Shown here: positions 48,050-59,985 of the stretch, one piece after another
How positions within the stretch are numbered: position 1 is the first letter of the stretch
Layout: every line of letters starts with the position of its first letter
Origin: Tenrec ecaudatus
Taxonomy: Eukaryota > Chordata > Mammalia > Afrosoricida > Tenrecidae
Assembly: GCF_050624435.1 (NCBI RefSeq)
Contig: NC_134537.1
Coordinates: 17,480,584-17,544,583, forward strand
Reading direction: 5' to 3'
DNA length: 64,000 bases
Made by a program: the position numbers and the translations under genes
The notes under the pieces: generated by a model
The model's database searches: none
What the model saw: the letters and a program-made list of their open reading frames with translations, nothing else
Told to the model about the DNA's origin: nothing

Positions 48050-48480
48050 TAAAGCTGAAGGAATTGAAGGAGTGAGTCAAGCAGCTATTTGGAAAAGAGT
48101 GCCCTACATTGAAAAAACAGCAATTGCGAAGGCACGGATGGTGGAATAGAGTGTGGGTGCTCACAGAGCAGCTGAGGAGTATTCCACGAGGCTGAGACAG
48201 GCAGAGCAAGGAGAGAGTTTTAAGAGATGGGATCTGGAAGGTAGCCAGGTGTGAGATTGTGGTGCCCTTTGAGTTACAGTAGAAAAAGGCTTTGGCCCTT
48301 GGTAAGTATTGAGCAGAGAAGTGACATGATCCTACTTTCATTCTGAAGGGATTACTCTGGTTACTGGGTGGAAAACAGACAGTTCAAAGCCAAAGCAGGC
48401 AGGTCTGGAAGGAAACTACAACCATGACCTGAATGAACTGGCTTAGAGTATAGTAATACTAGGAGAGGCAATGAAAGGAT
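48050..48480 (+). repeat. Ancient interspersed repeat, family uncertain
   Basis: The sequence from GCAATTGCGAAGGCACGGATG through GAGAAGTGACATGATCCTAC and GGATTACTCTGGTTACTG follows a widely shared old mammalian repeat that I recall but cannot name with certainty (L2-type?). Not coding. Confidence 0.4.
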
Positions 48481-50347
48481 TGAGCATATATATTTTGAAT
48501 AGAACCAACACTATTTCCTGATGGCCTAGATTTTTATGTGAGAGAAAAGTCAAAGAATATTGTGCTATAATCTAGTGATATGGAGCCTAACAGCCCCATC
48601 CCAAATATGAATAGATTGGATGAACCCTGCTTAACAATTCCTAGTGCTCCAGATGGATTGGCTTTGAAAAATAGTGAAACATCCCTCTACTTCTTATAAA
48701 AATGTTTTCTAATAAAGCTTATTTCTGTCAGGCTGAGCTACATGCTACAATTTCAGAATGGATTCCGATTCACAAAAATCTTAATGTGTATGTATAAATG
48801 TTCATATCTACTAACTTGAGCAATGTACGCATGTTAAGTAGTTATTACATGAAATCTAAAAATAATCCTATCTGGTTCATCTGAATTTAGGCCACAAGAA
48901 ATAGTCTACATAAGAGGATACAGTTTAGTGATAACAGCTGTGGGTCCTTTTAAAGAGAAGGGTTGGTTACTACAGTTTCCTTCCAATGTTTTTATTTAAT
49001 ACAAAAAGTAGCACCGACTATTTCCTTTCATAAGTCACTAAGTCCTGAACAAAATTCTATTATCGGATATTTTGAGCTATGTAATTCAATTCTGACTAAA
49101 GACTGATAAGAATAAGAGTAAATAATGAACAGCTGCAAACTTTGTGAATAACCACATTTGAACACGAACCTTGGGAGACTAAATATCATAAGCAAAATGC
49201 ACACGAGCTATGGAAAATTGTGGCAATAAAGAAGATCTGGAGGAAAAAGCAAGCACAACAATCGAGCATGAAAGGGGACATAGAGACGATAGCATGCTGA
49301 TAAATCATCACCAAGAACTTCCAGTGAGAGCGAAGGTGTCAAGAATTGTTATACACAACGTCACTTAAGTAAGAATAGGAACAAGGGGTTGGCATGGAAA
49401 GATAAGGAACATTTTCCATGAACGTTCTGAAAGCCACCGTGTTTCAGATTTTCTGCATCTTCTTCTTTTCCACAGTACTTGGACCGAGGATGCTCCTCTC
49501 GGCTCTCTTTCCCAGTTACTCACATATGAAACCTAGAACCTTACCCCTTTAGCCAGGCAAACTTGACTTAGTTTATGAGAAGAGCATTTTCACATAGGAC
49601 AAGAAATGGGCAGAAAGAAACATGGTTAAACTAAGTTTTAGATTAACATTTTATAAAGTTGAACTAGTTCCCAAGTTTAAACAACAAAAAAAGAAGAAGA
49701 AAGCTAAAACATCCTCATGCCACATCTCTCCTACAAATGCTACCAAAATAACTAAGGATTAACTTATAAGTCTTGTCTCACTTTAATTTCCTTAACTTAA
49801 TTGTGAGCTCCTCTGTGGCTGAAGCCAAATCTACTCTGGTCCCTCTACATAAAAGTAAAGTGATCGAAGGTCAAAGAAGAGCACTATTTTTGTAGTGATT
49901 AAATTAAGTGGGAAAAGAAGGCAAATATTCAGTAATGCAACCAACTGATACATTTGCCTAATTGTTAGCATGCTTCAACACAAGTATTTAATCATTAATA
50001 AATAGATGACAGTCTCCATTTTTCTTTTACTTTGTTGAGTAATCAAGTCAGTGCGCTAGGCTTTACTTAAGCTACTGCTTTCACTTCTGACTGGATTTAG
50101 GGTAGAAAGACTGATTATTGGGAGCTTCATGGGACAGCAACTTGAAACTAGCTAGATATAGATTTGAAATACCAAGACTTCCACCCCACCCCCTCCTTAT
50201 TCCTTCACCACTAATTTAGAACTCTTAGTTTTTGTAAATGATTTTGAGCAAAAACAGTTGTATCCTTTCTTTAGGCATACCACACCCAAGAAACAATATT
50301 TCTATATATACTCAAAAGCAATGACCTGAGACCTAATGTTCAATAAA
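48481..50347. other. No feature recognised
   Basis: Unique-looking AT-rich sequence with no repeat, RNA gene or coding stretch that I can support. Confidence 0.45.
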
Positions 50348-50745
50348 GAAGACCAAAGAAAAATTGATGCCGCTGAATAATAGTGCTGGAAAAGAATAAT
50401 GAAATGCCATACACTGCCCACAGACTGACCGATTCTGCTTCTGAACAAGTTCAGCCAGAATGCACCTTAGAAGCAAGGATGATGAGACTTGGTCTCACAC
50501 ACTTTGGAACTGGTACCAGGAGAGGCCCGTCCTGGAGAAGGACATCATGTTTGTAAAGGAGAGGGAAGTGATAAAGAGGATCCTCGTCTAGATATTCTGA
50601 CCCAGTGGCTGCAACAAGAGGCTCAAACGTAAGAATTGTTGTGAGAATGACATGGGACTGGACAGTATTTCGTTCTGTTATACACAGGATCGTGATGAGT
50701 CAGAACTGACTTGATGGCATCTAGTCATACCTAATACGTAATAAC
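50348..50745 (+). mobile_element. RTE LINE 3' end, 5'-truncated
   Basis: GAATGCACCTTAGAAGCAAGG, CCTGGAGAAGGACATCATG, GTGGCTGCAACAAGAGGCTC, TATTTCGTTCTGTTATACAC and GATGAGTCAGAACTGACTTG follow the RTE 3' end in order, finishing with an AATAACAA-type tail. No open frame. Confidence 0.88.
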
Positions 50746-51759
50746 AATATGACTCAGCTGAATCAGATCATTTCTTTACTTGGAGATGCCTGTTAAATTC
50801 CCCCCAAATAAAAAAATACCAGAAAAACATTTTTGCCAAAGTATGTTGCATTTTTTAAGAACTATTTTAGAAACAACATCTCAACATTGAAGCTGTGTCG
50901 AAGAAGGAGGTGATCTGGGAAGAATACTTATACATCTTGTATTTTGTGCTCAAGTGATGTAAGGCAAGTCTTTCTGGGCCCCCAAACTGACAGGGCTTAG
51001 GCAAACTTTGTAGCGTAGACTTTGTGGATCAAATAATGCAGATATCTTGAAGATGTTGTTTGATAAGCAAACTATTTTCCCCTAGGTGCATTCTATTGTC
51101 GAGAGAGGAAAGCTGTTTATCCAGAGGAACAAATTATTTGTCAGGAAAAATTGGTTTTCAGAAATTTCCTGAAGTAAAGAGTCAAGTTATTTATTGATTT
51201 ACTGTCTTCTCTACTTGGACAACAATTTCCAGGAGCATATATGTAAGTCTAGATGACACAAGTGGCCTCGTGTATCAGTTCTAAGAGTTAAGTCATGAGT
51301 GCAGGTGGTTTCATTTTCAATAGGCTAACAAGCACAGAAATTCAATCCAGAAGCACTGAGAGGCAAAGGGACTATGGGGTTAGAAGTAAACCATGATGTT
51401 AGCTGGCCTCATGAGTAGATAAATAAGTCACAAGTTCAGCATTGGGGACACTGGGAATGGTTCAGGAGGCAGAATTGAAGCCATGTTCAAGTAAGCCATG
51501 TTGTCACAGAGACCAGAGTCCACTTGAGGAGTATTCCGGTCAGTTTACGTGTGAGTGGCTAACTCAGCCAATGTGACTTGCTTACTGAAGGGTGCCAGGC
51601 AGGCTGGAGACGTCAGCTGAGCCTTTTCTTTGTTCCTCAATTCCTTGCATAATCAAAGCAGGACCAAGGCCAGTAGGGAGGGCCTCTAGTTACATAAGTG
51701 AAAGAATTACAACTCTCATGTTGAGAGAGGGCAGTACAGTCGGAAAGAAGAGTCTGACC
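50746..51759. other. No feature recognised
   Basis: No repeat or coding sequence that I can support. Confidence 0.45.
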
Positions 51760-51916
51760 CTACAGAACAGAGTAGCACTGTCCTTATGGGCCTCTGAGCC
51801 TATTCGTCTGCATGGGAGCAGAATGCCCCATCTTTCCCTAATGATCAGCTGGTGGTTTTGAATTCCTGATCTTGCAGTTAGCAGCCCAACTCATAACCCA
51901 CTAAACCACCGTACTC
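51760..51916 (-). mobile_element. AfroSINE
   Basis: CTACAGAACAGAGTAGCACTG, ATCAGCTGGTGGTTTTGAATT, CAGTTAGCAGCCCAACTC and AACCCACTAAACCACC match in reverse. The 3' end is missing. Confidence 0.82.
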
Positions 51917-52285
51917 TGAAGGATGTGACAGAGGAGTGGAAAATGGAGAATTGCTTCCTCTTCTACATGTTTCAGAATGCATTTGCTTAGGGTTGTGTCT
52001 CTCCTCACCAAGGGGAGGTCTTGAAAACTGTTATCACTCATGACAAGTGCTGCTGGACCTAACGATACACAGGACCAAAGAGTCAATGTGTAATACTGTT
52101 TTCTGACCCTGGCAGGTCAACTACCAGGTGTGATTTCAGATCTGGAAAATGATCTTAGCTCAGAGGACACTGCCAAAGATCCGTGCAAGTTTTCTGCTTG
52201 TGTCGTTAGGATTCCCCTTTTACCCAAATGATCTTCCAAATTACACACACAGTAAAAAGCAGGGTTGTTCATTTAAAATGTACGG

Positions 52286-52750
52286 TCAACCCTCATGACT
52301 TGGAGCATCTGTATTTGCAAATCCACCTGCTGGTGAATAATGATTTGTAGCACCCCAGTCAGTGCTCGCGGGACTTCCACAGTCGTTCATGGCATGCACA
52401 GTGTGGCGAAAGTTTGAGAAGCCCAAAACACATGTTCTCCATTAAAATCAAACAAGGTGGCAGTCTGCCTTTTGACTTCCACTCCCATCCTCTCCTTTCT
52501 GGATTTCTACTGAGGGCTCCTTTTTTTGTTTTTGCATCTTTGGGCGGTTTGCTACTTTTTAAAACAGTCCATCGGTGGGATCTGAAGTACTCTCTGTTGT
52601 TCCTATTCCTAAATAAAAGGAAGCTGGGGGGTGCATTGGAGGAAAAGTACACTTGGTTGATAAGTGCCATTTGATAACCAGTTCAACGATGATGAGTGAA
52701 CAGTTTGGTACACGGAGACAAAGAAAGAGGAAATTTCATCTGCACATGAG
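52286..52750 (+). repeat. Possible Tigger-type DNA transposon remnant
   Basis: GGTCAACCCTCATGACTTGG, ATTTGCAAATCCACCTGCTG and CAGTGCTCGCGGGACTTCC resemble the start of a pogo/Tigger element, and AACAGTTTGGTACACGGAGAC may belong to it. I could not confirm the far end, so this is a weak assignment. Confidence 0.35.
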
Positions 52751-52938
52751 ACTACAAACCTCTCCCACTGCCAGTAAGTCAATTCTGACTTACGTAGTCC
52801 TACAGGACAGTACAGAAGTGCTTCAAAAGGTTTCCAAAACTGTACATCTTTTGTTTTGTTTTGTTTTAAATCTGTAAATCTTTATGGAAGCAGGTTGACA
52901 TGTATTTCTCCCTGCTGGGGCTTCTCCAGAGAAAGACA
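52751..52938 (-). mobile_element. AfroSINE with a T-rich expansion
   Basis: CCACTGCCAGTAAGTCAATTC, GTAGTCCTACAGGACAGTAC and AATCTTTATGGAAGCAGG match in reverse. A (GTTTT)n-like stretch is inserted near 52850-52868. Confidence 0.75.
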
Positions 52939-53239
52939 GAATAACATCTGCAGTGAGGGATGACGTTATGGAAATGTGGTTAAATGTATGTATTTATGAG
53001 ACAACAACTGATGGAAAAATGACCTGGACGGTACTGTCGTCGGGCTAAAAACCAAAGAATTTTTGGTCATATTATGCAGAGTCAAGAAAATGTTCAGCCC
53101 TTCTTGGCTATGTTATGATAAAGCAATACCAAAGATAATTCCTTATATGTACAAATTCATGAGGTGTACACATAAAACAAGGTTGCATTTTGGACAACTA
53201 CTGAAAATATTAGGAGTTGAGAGTTTTGTGTATCCAGTT

Positions 53240-53252
53240 CTGTATTTTTCTT
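53240..53252. repeat. Target-site duplication, left copy (ABCF2 retrocopy)
   Basis: CTGTATTTTTCTT here is identical to 55770-55782. The last two T overlap the poly(T). It marks the 3' side of the minus-strand retrocopy. Confidence 0.9.
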
Positions 53253-53265
53253 TTTTTTTTTTTTT
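53251..53265 (-). other. Poly(A) tail of the retrocopy
   Basis: Fifteen T on the plus strand are the genomic copy of the mRNA tail. A polyadenylation hexamer AATAAA (plus-strand TTTATT at about 53279-53284) lies about 15 bp upstream in the transcript sense. Confidence 0.92.
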
Positions 53266-55769
53266 GGATTCTTCTCCCTTTATTGGACGCTTTGTGGGTG
53301 TCACGCAGGTCTAGAGATTGCAGTGAGATCATTATTTAAAAACTGACCAGGACTAAAGCTTGGTCTAGAGCTCCAAATGAGAAGCAGAAAGAATGGGGGC
53401 GGTGGAGCTGGGGTTTCCACCAACATCACCAAAATCCAGAAAATGATGATCGTAAGCTCTTTCACGGGTCAAATCCAGGGCTTGGGCCCCTGGACTAACC
53501 CCCAGATGCCTCTGGCTACATCAGTATCCAGGTCAGGTGACCAGCCAGGGGCTGGAAGGGAAGAGCCAGCTGAGTCCAGACACCGACAAAGGTCACTGGG
53601 AAGAGGACAGGTACTGTCCAGCTGCACATGAGGGCAGCTAAGGCCAGCTGAGGGGCAGGCGAGGCTGGGGAACGGTTTGCAGCAATGCAGGAGTGTAGCC
53701 CTGGGGTCCAATCCTGAGCGGCTGGTCAGGGTAGCAGCTGTCAAGTCCCCAGGGGATCTCCTGACCCAAGCCTGGGCAGAGGGCTCACACATTGTGGGTC
53801 CTCTTGGTGAGCTGAGGCTCCTCATCCACCAGCTTGGACTTGAGGTGCTCTTTGTAGGCTAGGATATCTCCAGGCCACTTGGTGATTGTCTGCTTCTCAC
53901 AGACCCAAATTTCTTGTGCCACCTGCTGGATGAGTCTGAAGTCATGGCTGACCAGCATCATGCCACCTTCAAACTCATTGATGGCGTCGGCCAGCGCATC
54001 GATGGTCTCAATGTCCAGGTGATTGGTAGACTCGTCCAGGAAGAGCAGGTGCGGGTTCTGCCAGGCCAGCCAGGCCAGGCACACACGGCACTTCTGGCCA
54101 TCGGATAGGTTCCGATTGGGCTCACCTGCTGTTTCCCAGTGAGACCATATCGTCCAATGATCTTCCTCATTTCTTCCTTCTCCTTGATTTCCGGGTAGCA
54201 CTTCATCATGTACTCCAAAGGAGAGAGGTCTAAATCCAGCTGCTCTTGTAAGTGCTGATAATAACGCCCTATCTTGACATGAGAGTGCTTCCGGATCATG
54301 CCGTCTGTGGGGAGGAGCTCGCCGGTTAACAGCTTCAACAGCGTCGACTTCCCTGCTCCATTGGGCCCTACCAGAGCCACTCGTGTGTCGAGGTCAATGC
54401 CAAACTCTAGGTTGTTGTAGATGCAAGGCCCATCTTCCGTATACCTGAAGCTCACGTTTTGTACCATAATGACTGGTGGAGGGATCTTGCCACATGGTGG
54501 GAAATAAAACGATAGTGTCTTGTCACTAACAACCCGTTCTGTCAGGCCCGATGCCATCATTTTCTGTAGTGTCTTCTCTTTGCTCTGGGCCTGCCGGGCC
54601 AACTTGGCACTGCCATGGCCAAACCTGGCGATAGAGTTCTTCATGTGCGGGATCTGGTCCTGTTCCCAGTGGAAGCGCTTCATCTGGTTCTCCTCTAGCT
54701 CCAGCCGCGTCTTCACGTACTGATCATAATTACCCGTATAATACTTCAGTTTCTTGTTGTGCATGTGAATGATACTGGTGCACACACCATTCAGGGACTC
54801 TTGGGAATGAGAGATGAGGACCAGAATACGCTGAAATGTCTTGCGTTCTTCTTCTAACCACACACAGGCATCGAGGCCCAGGTGGTTGGTGGGCTCGTCC
54901 AGGAGCAGCATGAAGGGCCGAATAAAGAGGACTCTGGCGAGGGCAACCCTCATCCTCCAGCCTCCACTGAAGTCTTTGAGCTTCTTGCGCTGCATGGCGG
55001 GGGTGAAGCCCAGCCCATGCAAGATCCGTGAGGCCCTCATCTCTGCCTTGTCGGCATCCAGCTCCTCTAGGCGCTCATACAGCTCCATCAGCTTCTCACA
55101 CTCCGCATCCTCGTGCGCCAGCCGCTCGGCCTCCCTCTCCAGCATGGCCCGCTCCGTGTCCACCTCCATCACACACTGCAAGGGTGTCTTGTCACTAGGG
55201 GGCATCTCCCGGGTCAGATGGTAGATGTCAATATGCTCGGGGATGGGCACTTCCCGTTTCCCAATAGCAGAGAGCACCATGGACTTTCCAATTCCGTTTA
55301 AGCCAATAAGACCATAGCGTCGGTCTGAGTTTAGTTCCAGTTTGGTGTCACTGAGCAGCTCTTGGCCATGAAAGGTGAGCAAGAGGTTGATGATGTGGAC
55401 GTCAGTGCTGTTGGGGTGAGAGGCGAGGACCCCAGTGACAGCTCGAGCAGCAGCCTTCTTCATCTCAAAGTCCTCCAGCTCCTTGGTCAGCAGATCCACT
55501 TCCGTGGTCTCACTGCCATTGGACTCCTCGTTTTTCTCCTCTGCTACCTGCGGCTCCGTGGCAGCATCTCCGTTTTCTTCGTGCCCCTTTCGGGGTCGCT
55601 GCCGGGCTTTGGCAGCTTCCTTCTTTTTGGCTGCTTTCTTCTTGGCCAGGTCGGAGGGCATGGTGAACCCCAGGGGCAGGTTACTGTTCTTTCAAGGAGC
55701 CGGGCCTCGCTGCTTGGCCTCTGTCGCAACAGAGCGGCCTCCTCAGTTCCTCCGCGTGCGGCCGGCTCC
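53251..55769 (-). pseudogene. ABCF2: Processed pseudogene of ABCF2 (ABC-F ATPase)
   Basis: ABCF2 is a soluble ABC-F ATPase with two nucleotide-binding domains and no membrane part. This copy has no introns. The start codon is at 55659-55661 and the frame is open for 516 codons in the correct reading. Landmarks are a Lys/Arg/Glu-rich N-terminus (residues 1-70), Walker A GLNGIGKS (120-127), signature SGGWR (232), Walker [10 protein letters not shown] (252-260) and second Walker A GPNGAGKS (432-439). One missing C near 54113-54114 shifts the frame after codon 516. The remaining about 108 codons (LSDGQ signature to stop at 53785-53787) are open in another frame. Changes I recall as unusual are D to G just after DEPTNHL (residue 262) and P to S in the second DEPTNH. 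With the shift repaired, the length would be close to the human 623 residues. The 5' UTR is about 108 bp and the 3' UTR about 520 bp. Confidence 0.96.
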
Positions 55770-55782
55770 CTGTATTTTTCTT
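55770..55782. repeat. Target-site duplication, right copy (ABCF2 retrocopy)
   Basis: Second CTGTATTTTTCTT. On the minus strand the break point reads CTCTT/AAGAAA, which fits the L1 endonuclease preference, so L1 machinery made the insertion. Confidence 0.9.
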
Positions 55783-55867
55783 AAGAGTGATAATTCAGTA
55801 TTCGCTAATTCAACGTCACAGTGACTTTCTAGAATATATCGACCGCAAATAAGGAGGATTTCTTTAC

Positions 55868-56030
55868 CAACCAAACAATCCACTGTCCAGTCAATTCCAA
55901 GTGGCATTGGCCCTCTAGAGCAGAGTAGAGCTGTCCCTTAGAGCTTCTAACTCTTTCCAGGCACAGGCTGCCACATCGTTCTGCTGCAGGGCAGCTGAGA
56001 TCAGTTTGCCACTGCTCCACCAGTGCCCTT
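55868..56030 (-). mobile_element. AfroSINE
   Basis: AACAATCCACTGTCCAGTC, GAGCAGAGTAGAGCTGTCC, GCACAGGCTGCCACATCG and CCACTGCTCCACCAGTGCCC match in reverse. It sits next to the retrocopy insertion site. Confidence 0.8.
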
Positions 56031-56109
56031 GGAGAGTTGAGTTACCTAATAATGATCATTGTTAGAAAAAAGATGCAAAGAGTTAGGCATAAAAACACAA
56101 TGATAAAAT

Positions 56110-56640
56110 CTTTTCAATGTGCTAGAAAACTTTGTACACTACTCTCCATACAAAATAGATAAAAGGAGAAAAGAAAGGCAAGGAGATGTAAGATTTAACA
56201 ACATAAGCAATAGGATCTATCAAAGAAAGGTGTTGAATTCAACACCGGGACAATGTAGACTACACATTGCTCTCCAGCACCCACTGCCAATGCACAAAAG
56301 GTGGTCCTATGTTAGGGAACAAAGAGCACGTTGATAACTCCATCAGCTAGTCATATCACACGCTTCCCACCCCCACCCACAAAAAAGGTACAACACATCC
56401 CGGATGACAACTCATCGAAGAGATCACAAGTCAAGAACACTAAAAATTACTTTCAAAACCAAAAGCTGGGGGGAGGGAAGGGATAAGGGGAGCAGACATC
56501 AAGGAGTTTAAGAACAAAGAAAATGTTTTGAAACTGGTGATGATAGCAAATGTACAGCACGGCTTGATGTGAGTGATCTGCAGAATGTTATATCTGTAAG
56601 AACTCCCAGTAAAGTGATTTTATAATCATTTCATTTCAAA
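56110..56640 (+). mobile_element. L1 with internal deletion (ORF2 scrap plus 3' end)
   Basis: 56225-56335 (ACACCGGGACAATGTAGACTAC, TTGCTCTCCAGCACCCACTG) resembles L1 ORF2. 56455-56630 (AAAGCTGGGGGGAGGGAAGG, GAAAATGTTTTGAAACTGG, GAACTCCCAGTAAAGTG) matches the L1 3' end. The long middle part is missing. Confidence 0.55.
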
Positions 56641-57158
56641 GGAAAAATAAAAGATCCTCCCAACCTTCTCTAAAAAAACTAATAATAATAAATAATATAT
56701 CCTATTAGAATCCATCGGAAGAATTGAGAGCTTGAGTATTACATTCAAGCATGCTGTTTCGATTTTTTTTACTTTAAATTGCTGACTATACACTGATTAA
56801 AAACAAAACAAAATCCTAAGAGTGGAACCTAAGGATTTTGCTTCAAATTAAGGATTTAAAGGGTGACTTCAAAATACAATGGAAGAACTGCCCAGTGATC
56901 CTGTGTGTGCAAGCCAAGGTTAAAGGATGAGGATCAAAGAAGACATCCATTGATGGTTATTAGTTGAGTGGGCAATTTGGATGAGAGAATCAGGGATATC
57001 CATGTGTTTTTCCATTGACAAGGAAAATCCACCCTGAATCCAACACTTCAGACATGGAATGTGGTAGGACAGCAAGTTAGTCTGGGAAGGGTATAGCTAG
57101 TGAACCCAGTCAAGGAAAGGTAATAGGTTAAAATGGTTTGCCCTAAACAGGTTCTTTT

Positions 57159-57160
<2 letters not shown>
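56641..57160. other. No feature recognised
   Basis: AT-rich sequence with no repeat or coding stretch that I can support. Confidence 0.45.

Positions 57161-57221
<61 letters not shown>
57161..57221. repeat. (CT)n microsatellite
   Basis: About 60 bp of nearly pure CT dinucleotides, with a TT and a CC interruption. The opposite strand reads as a false Arg/Glu repeat protein. Confidence 0.97.
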
Positions 57222-57224
<3 letters not shown>

Positions 57225-59415
57225 CTCCACCCCCACCCATGGGCTTTTACTGCATTCATTCAAGCCACAATTTAGAATGCCATTTCGTGTACTCTAAATT
57301 GTCGATTCATTTTAAAGGCTGTTTAAGATTTGCAGCCCAAGGAAAATGTATGCTACATAAAAAAAATGACTTTTACTCAAAAACATCTTGGAGAAAATCT
57401 AAAAAGTACTATTGCAATTGTGCCCTTTATAAAAAATAAAATTATTCCAAACGTTAAAAAAAGTTCAGTTTTAAAAGGTGGATGATCATTCAAAGTCACA
57501 GTTGGTGTTTTACGTGCTTTTTTAGAAATCAGGCCACAGATGATTGTTTTTATACATAAGACCGTTTCCATTTCGTTAAAAACATCTGTGCACAGGAAGA
57601 AGTGATGGAAGCAACTGCTGGCCAGAAGTCAGGCAAGAGTCTTGCCTCAAACCCGCATAATATCCTGTGCTTTATTTTATGCAGAACCACGCCCCAAGCA
57701 TCTCTTAGCCTACAACTTGTTAGGAATTGTTTTTGAATCCACAGGGGATATAGACACATTTCAAAAGGCTAGCAATATTCATTTGAGAAGCGATGCAAAT
57801 GCTCAGTTTGAAATAAGAGTAAAGGTCACTGGGGTCAAATATGCCTTTGGCAAGAGGGTAAACACACATACTGCAAATGAGGCCATTACCTAAACCAGGT
57901 AAGTAAATATACATCTGAAAAGAGGCTCCATTGAGCACAGGCAGGAGATGGAATCAGGAAAACAAGGAAGAATTTGATATTGGATATCTGCAAAAAGATT
58001 AAAGGTTTGTTCTCACAGGATGGAAACTATAAAGAGCCCTTTGTTAGCTGGGGTTTTGACTCAGCATAGGATCTGGGGTCTGCGTTTTCCTGTCTTCACC
58101 ATCTGGCTGCTGTGGCAGAACAGAACGTCCCAAACACGGAGAGTTTTCCATAATAAAAGAATTTTGCACAGAGAAACAAAATTATTCTTTCCTATTAAAA
58201 TATCACAAAAGATTTCATCAGCTCAAATCACAAGGGGTCCAAGAACTTAGAAATGAAACCATTGCAGCAATGTAAACTCAGCAGCCAGTTTCAATCTTCC
58301 AAAAGGAACAACATTCAAGCAGGGAAAAAGGCGAGCTTTCAAGTAGTATAAATATGTTGAAAATAATGACACTCTTTTGCAACGGTCTCCCGTTCTTGCT
58401 TCTTGTAAAGATTTGTGTATTACACTTCCATCGTCTCTACAGTAAGATAATGAAAACACGAGTCTGTATCTTGGGGAAACCAGTGCCTGGCCACCTCATT
58501 CTACTCTAACTTTCCTTTGCCTGGTGCCCAAGAAATATCATTTGAGCAAAATTAAACATCTCCACAGAGGAAAAAGTCAGGCTGTACGGCCTATTATAAG
58601 GGACGCTTGTCTGTTACAAGAACTAGCACAATGACAACTTACTTCACAATGACTACTCCCAGGTACAGAAATTATAGGCATCTTTTAAAACCCAGGCAGA
58701 ATGCTGACCACCTCGGCTGCATCTATTTTCCGTCTTTCAAGCTTGATAGTCGCTCCTTTCATAAGGATAATGAGCGTTGCGCTGGATTGTACAACCCAGC
58801 GACATCTGTTCTCTCTTGTCTTCTAGATATTACATTCATTGTGCTTCACAGCGTGAGGCTCCAGTCAAGATCCTGCATATTGCTCCATGATAAATGTCAC
58901 AGATGAAAACAATGCTCCAGGGCCAAAGTCATTATCACAGCTCTGGCCCATCTCCTTGAAAATGCCTCTTACTGCTCGCATTTCCTCCTGGGAGACAAAA
59001 GTACCATAGAAACTGCCTTCTCAAACTTACAAACTTTCTGTCGAATATTTGTATATATGTCAGCCGAGCTTCTGCTGATAAGCCTCCCCCGTGTTCTCAA
59101 TGGTTTAGATGTGTTCGATTATTTGAGCTAGCAGCCCCTTCGTGTCACCAACCATAGCACTTTACCCTTGAAGATAGTGAAGCACAATGATAGAGCATGA
59201 ACTTGACCTGCCCCAGAACTTGCTGACAAAGAAAAGGCTGTAAGATTCACAGCATCCAACAAGAGAGACGTTTTTAAAGTTGCCTACAACCTCAGCGAAC
59301 CAGGATGCCCAGGAGATACTACGTTCTAGAATCATAGATGAATAAGCATTATGGAAATGGTTAACTTGTTTAGCTGACTTCCAATCTCTGAATCATGGTA
59401 TTCCCATGTAAAATG
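57222..59415. other. Long stretch without recognised genes or repeats
   Basis: No SINE, LINE or LTR motif that I can identify. Open frames reach 99 codons (58607-58906, plus) without motifs. Its lack of young repeats makes it the largest unexplained unique stretch in this part. Confidence 0.45.
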
Positions 59416-59648
59416 AAAAGACATGAGGCAGTCCTACCTCCATCCTCATGATGAGCTGATGTTTTGAAGTAGACTGCCCAGCCTTTCTTTCTAGGCTATT
59501 TCAGTCTTGCAGCTTTGTTGAAACCTCTTCAGCATCATAGTAACACCAAAGTCTCCACTGACAGTCAGGCTTTAGGTTCGTGGACGAGGAATTGAACCAG
59601 AGTCTCCTAAATGGAAGGCAAGAATTCTACTATTGAACCAACATCCAT
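59416..59648 (-). mobile_element. tRNA-Gly-headed SINE
   Basis: On the minus strand, from 59648 down, the order is GGTTCAATAGTAGAATTCTTG, CCTTCCATTTAGGAGACTC and GGTTCAATTCC. This is a tRNA-Gly-like head with A and B boxes. A body with GTCAGTGGAGACTTTGGTG and CTATGATGCTGAAGAGG follows, resembling RTE 5'-type sequence. A second copy lies at 62900-63155. Confidence 0.6.
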
Positions 59649-59661
59649 CTTATTGTGGTCA

Positions 59662-59840
59662 TTCCCAAACCCAAACTAACTGCCACTGAGCCGATTTGGA
59701 CTCATAGTGACCCTCTGGACAGAGGAGAACTGCCCCTGTGTTTCCCGAGACTGTAAACCTCTAAGGTAGCAGAGGGTTTCGTCTTTCTCTCAAGGAGCAG
59801 CTTGGGGATTCGACTCGCTGCACCACAGGAGCCCCTGCTG
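59662..59840 (-). mobile_element. AfroSINE
   Basis: ACTAACTGCCACTGAGCCG, GACTCATAGTGACCCTCTGG, GTCTTTCTCTCAAGGAGCAG and CTGCACCACAGGAGCCCC match in reverse. Part of the head is deleted. Confidence 0.85.
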
Positions 59841-59884
59841 CTGTCATTAAATATTTTCAAGCTGATTTGCCTCGTGGAAACTGC

Positions 59885-59985
59885 ATATGACTGTCCCATA
59901 GGCTGGAATCTCGATGGAAGCAGGCTCGCCAGGTCTTTCACTGATGGAGTCGCGAGTTGAATTCAGCCCTTTAGAATTCATTTAA
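59885..59985 (-). mobile_element. AfroSINE fragment
   Basis: ATCTCGATGGAAGCAGGCTC, CCAGGTCTTTCACTGATGG and GTCGCGAGTTGAATTC are the middle of the element in reverse orientation. Confidence 0.6.

Noticed and set aside
53251-55769. Functional ABCF2 gene
   Set aside because: No introns, a genomic poly(A) tail, a target-site duplication and a frameshift show a processed pseudogene.
54841-55824. Plus-strand frames of 127, 140 and 129 codons inside the ABCF2 copy
   Set aside because: They are antisense shadows of the coding sequence. The GC-rich, codon-biased parent sequence keeps the other strand open by chance.
57048-57263. Arg/Glu-repeat protein on the minus strand
   Set aside because: It is the translation of the (CT)n microsatellite at 57161-57221.
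59575-59648. A tRNA-Gly gene
   Set aside because: The similarity is limited to the SINE head. The acceptor stem does not pair and a SINE body follows.
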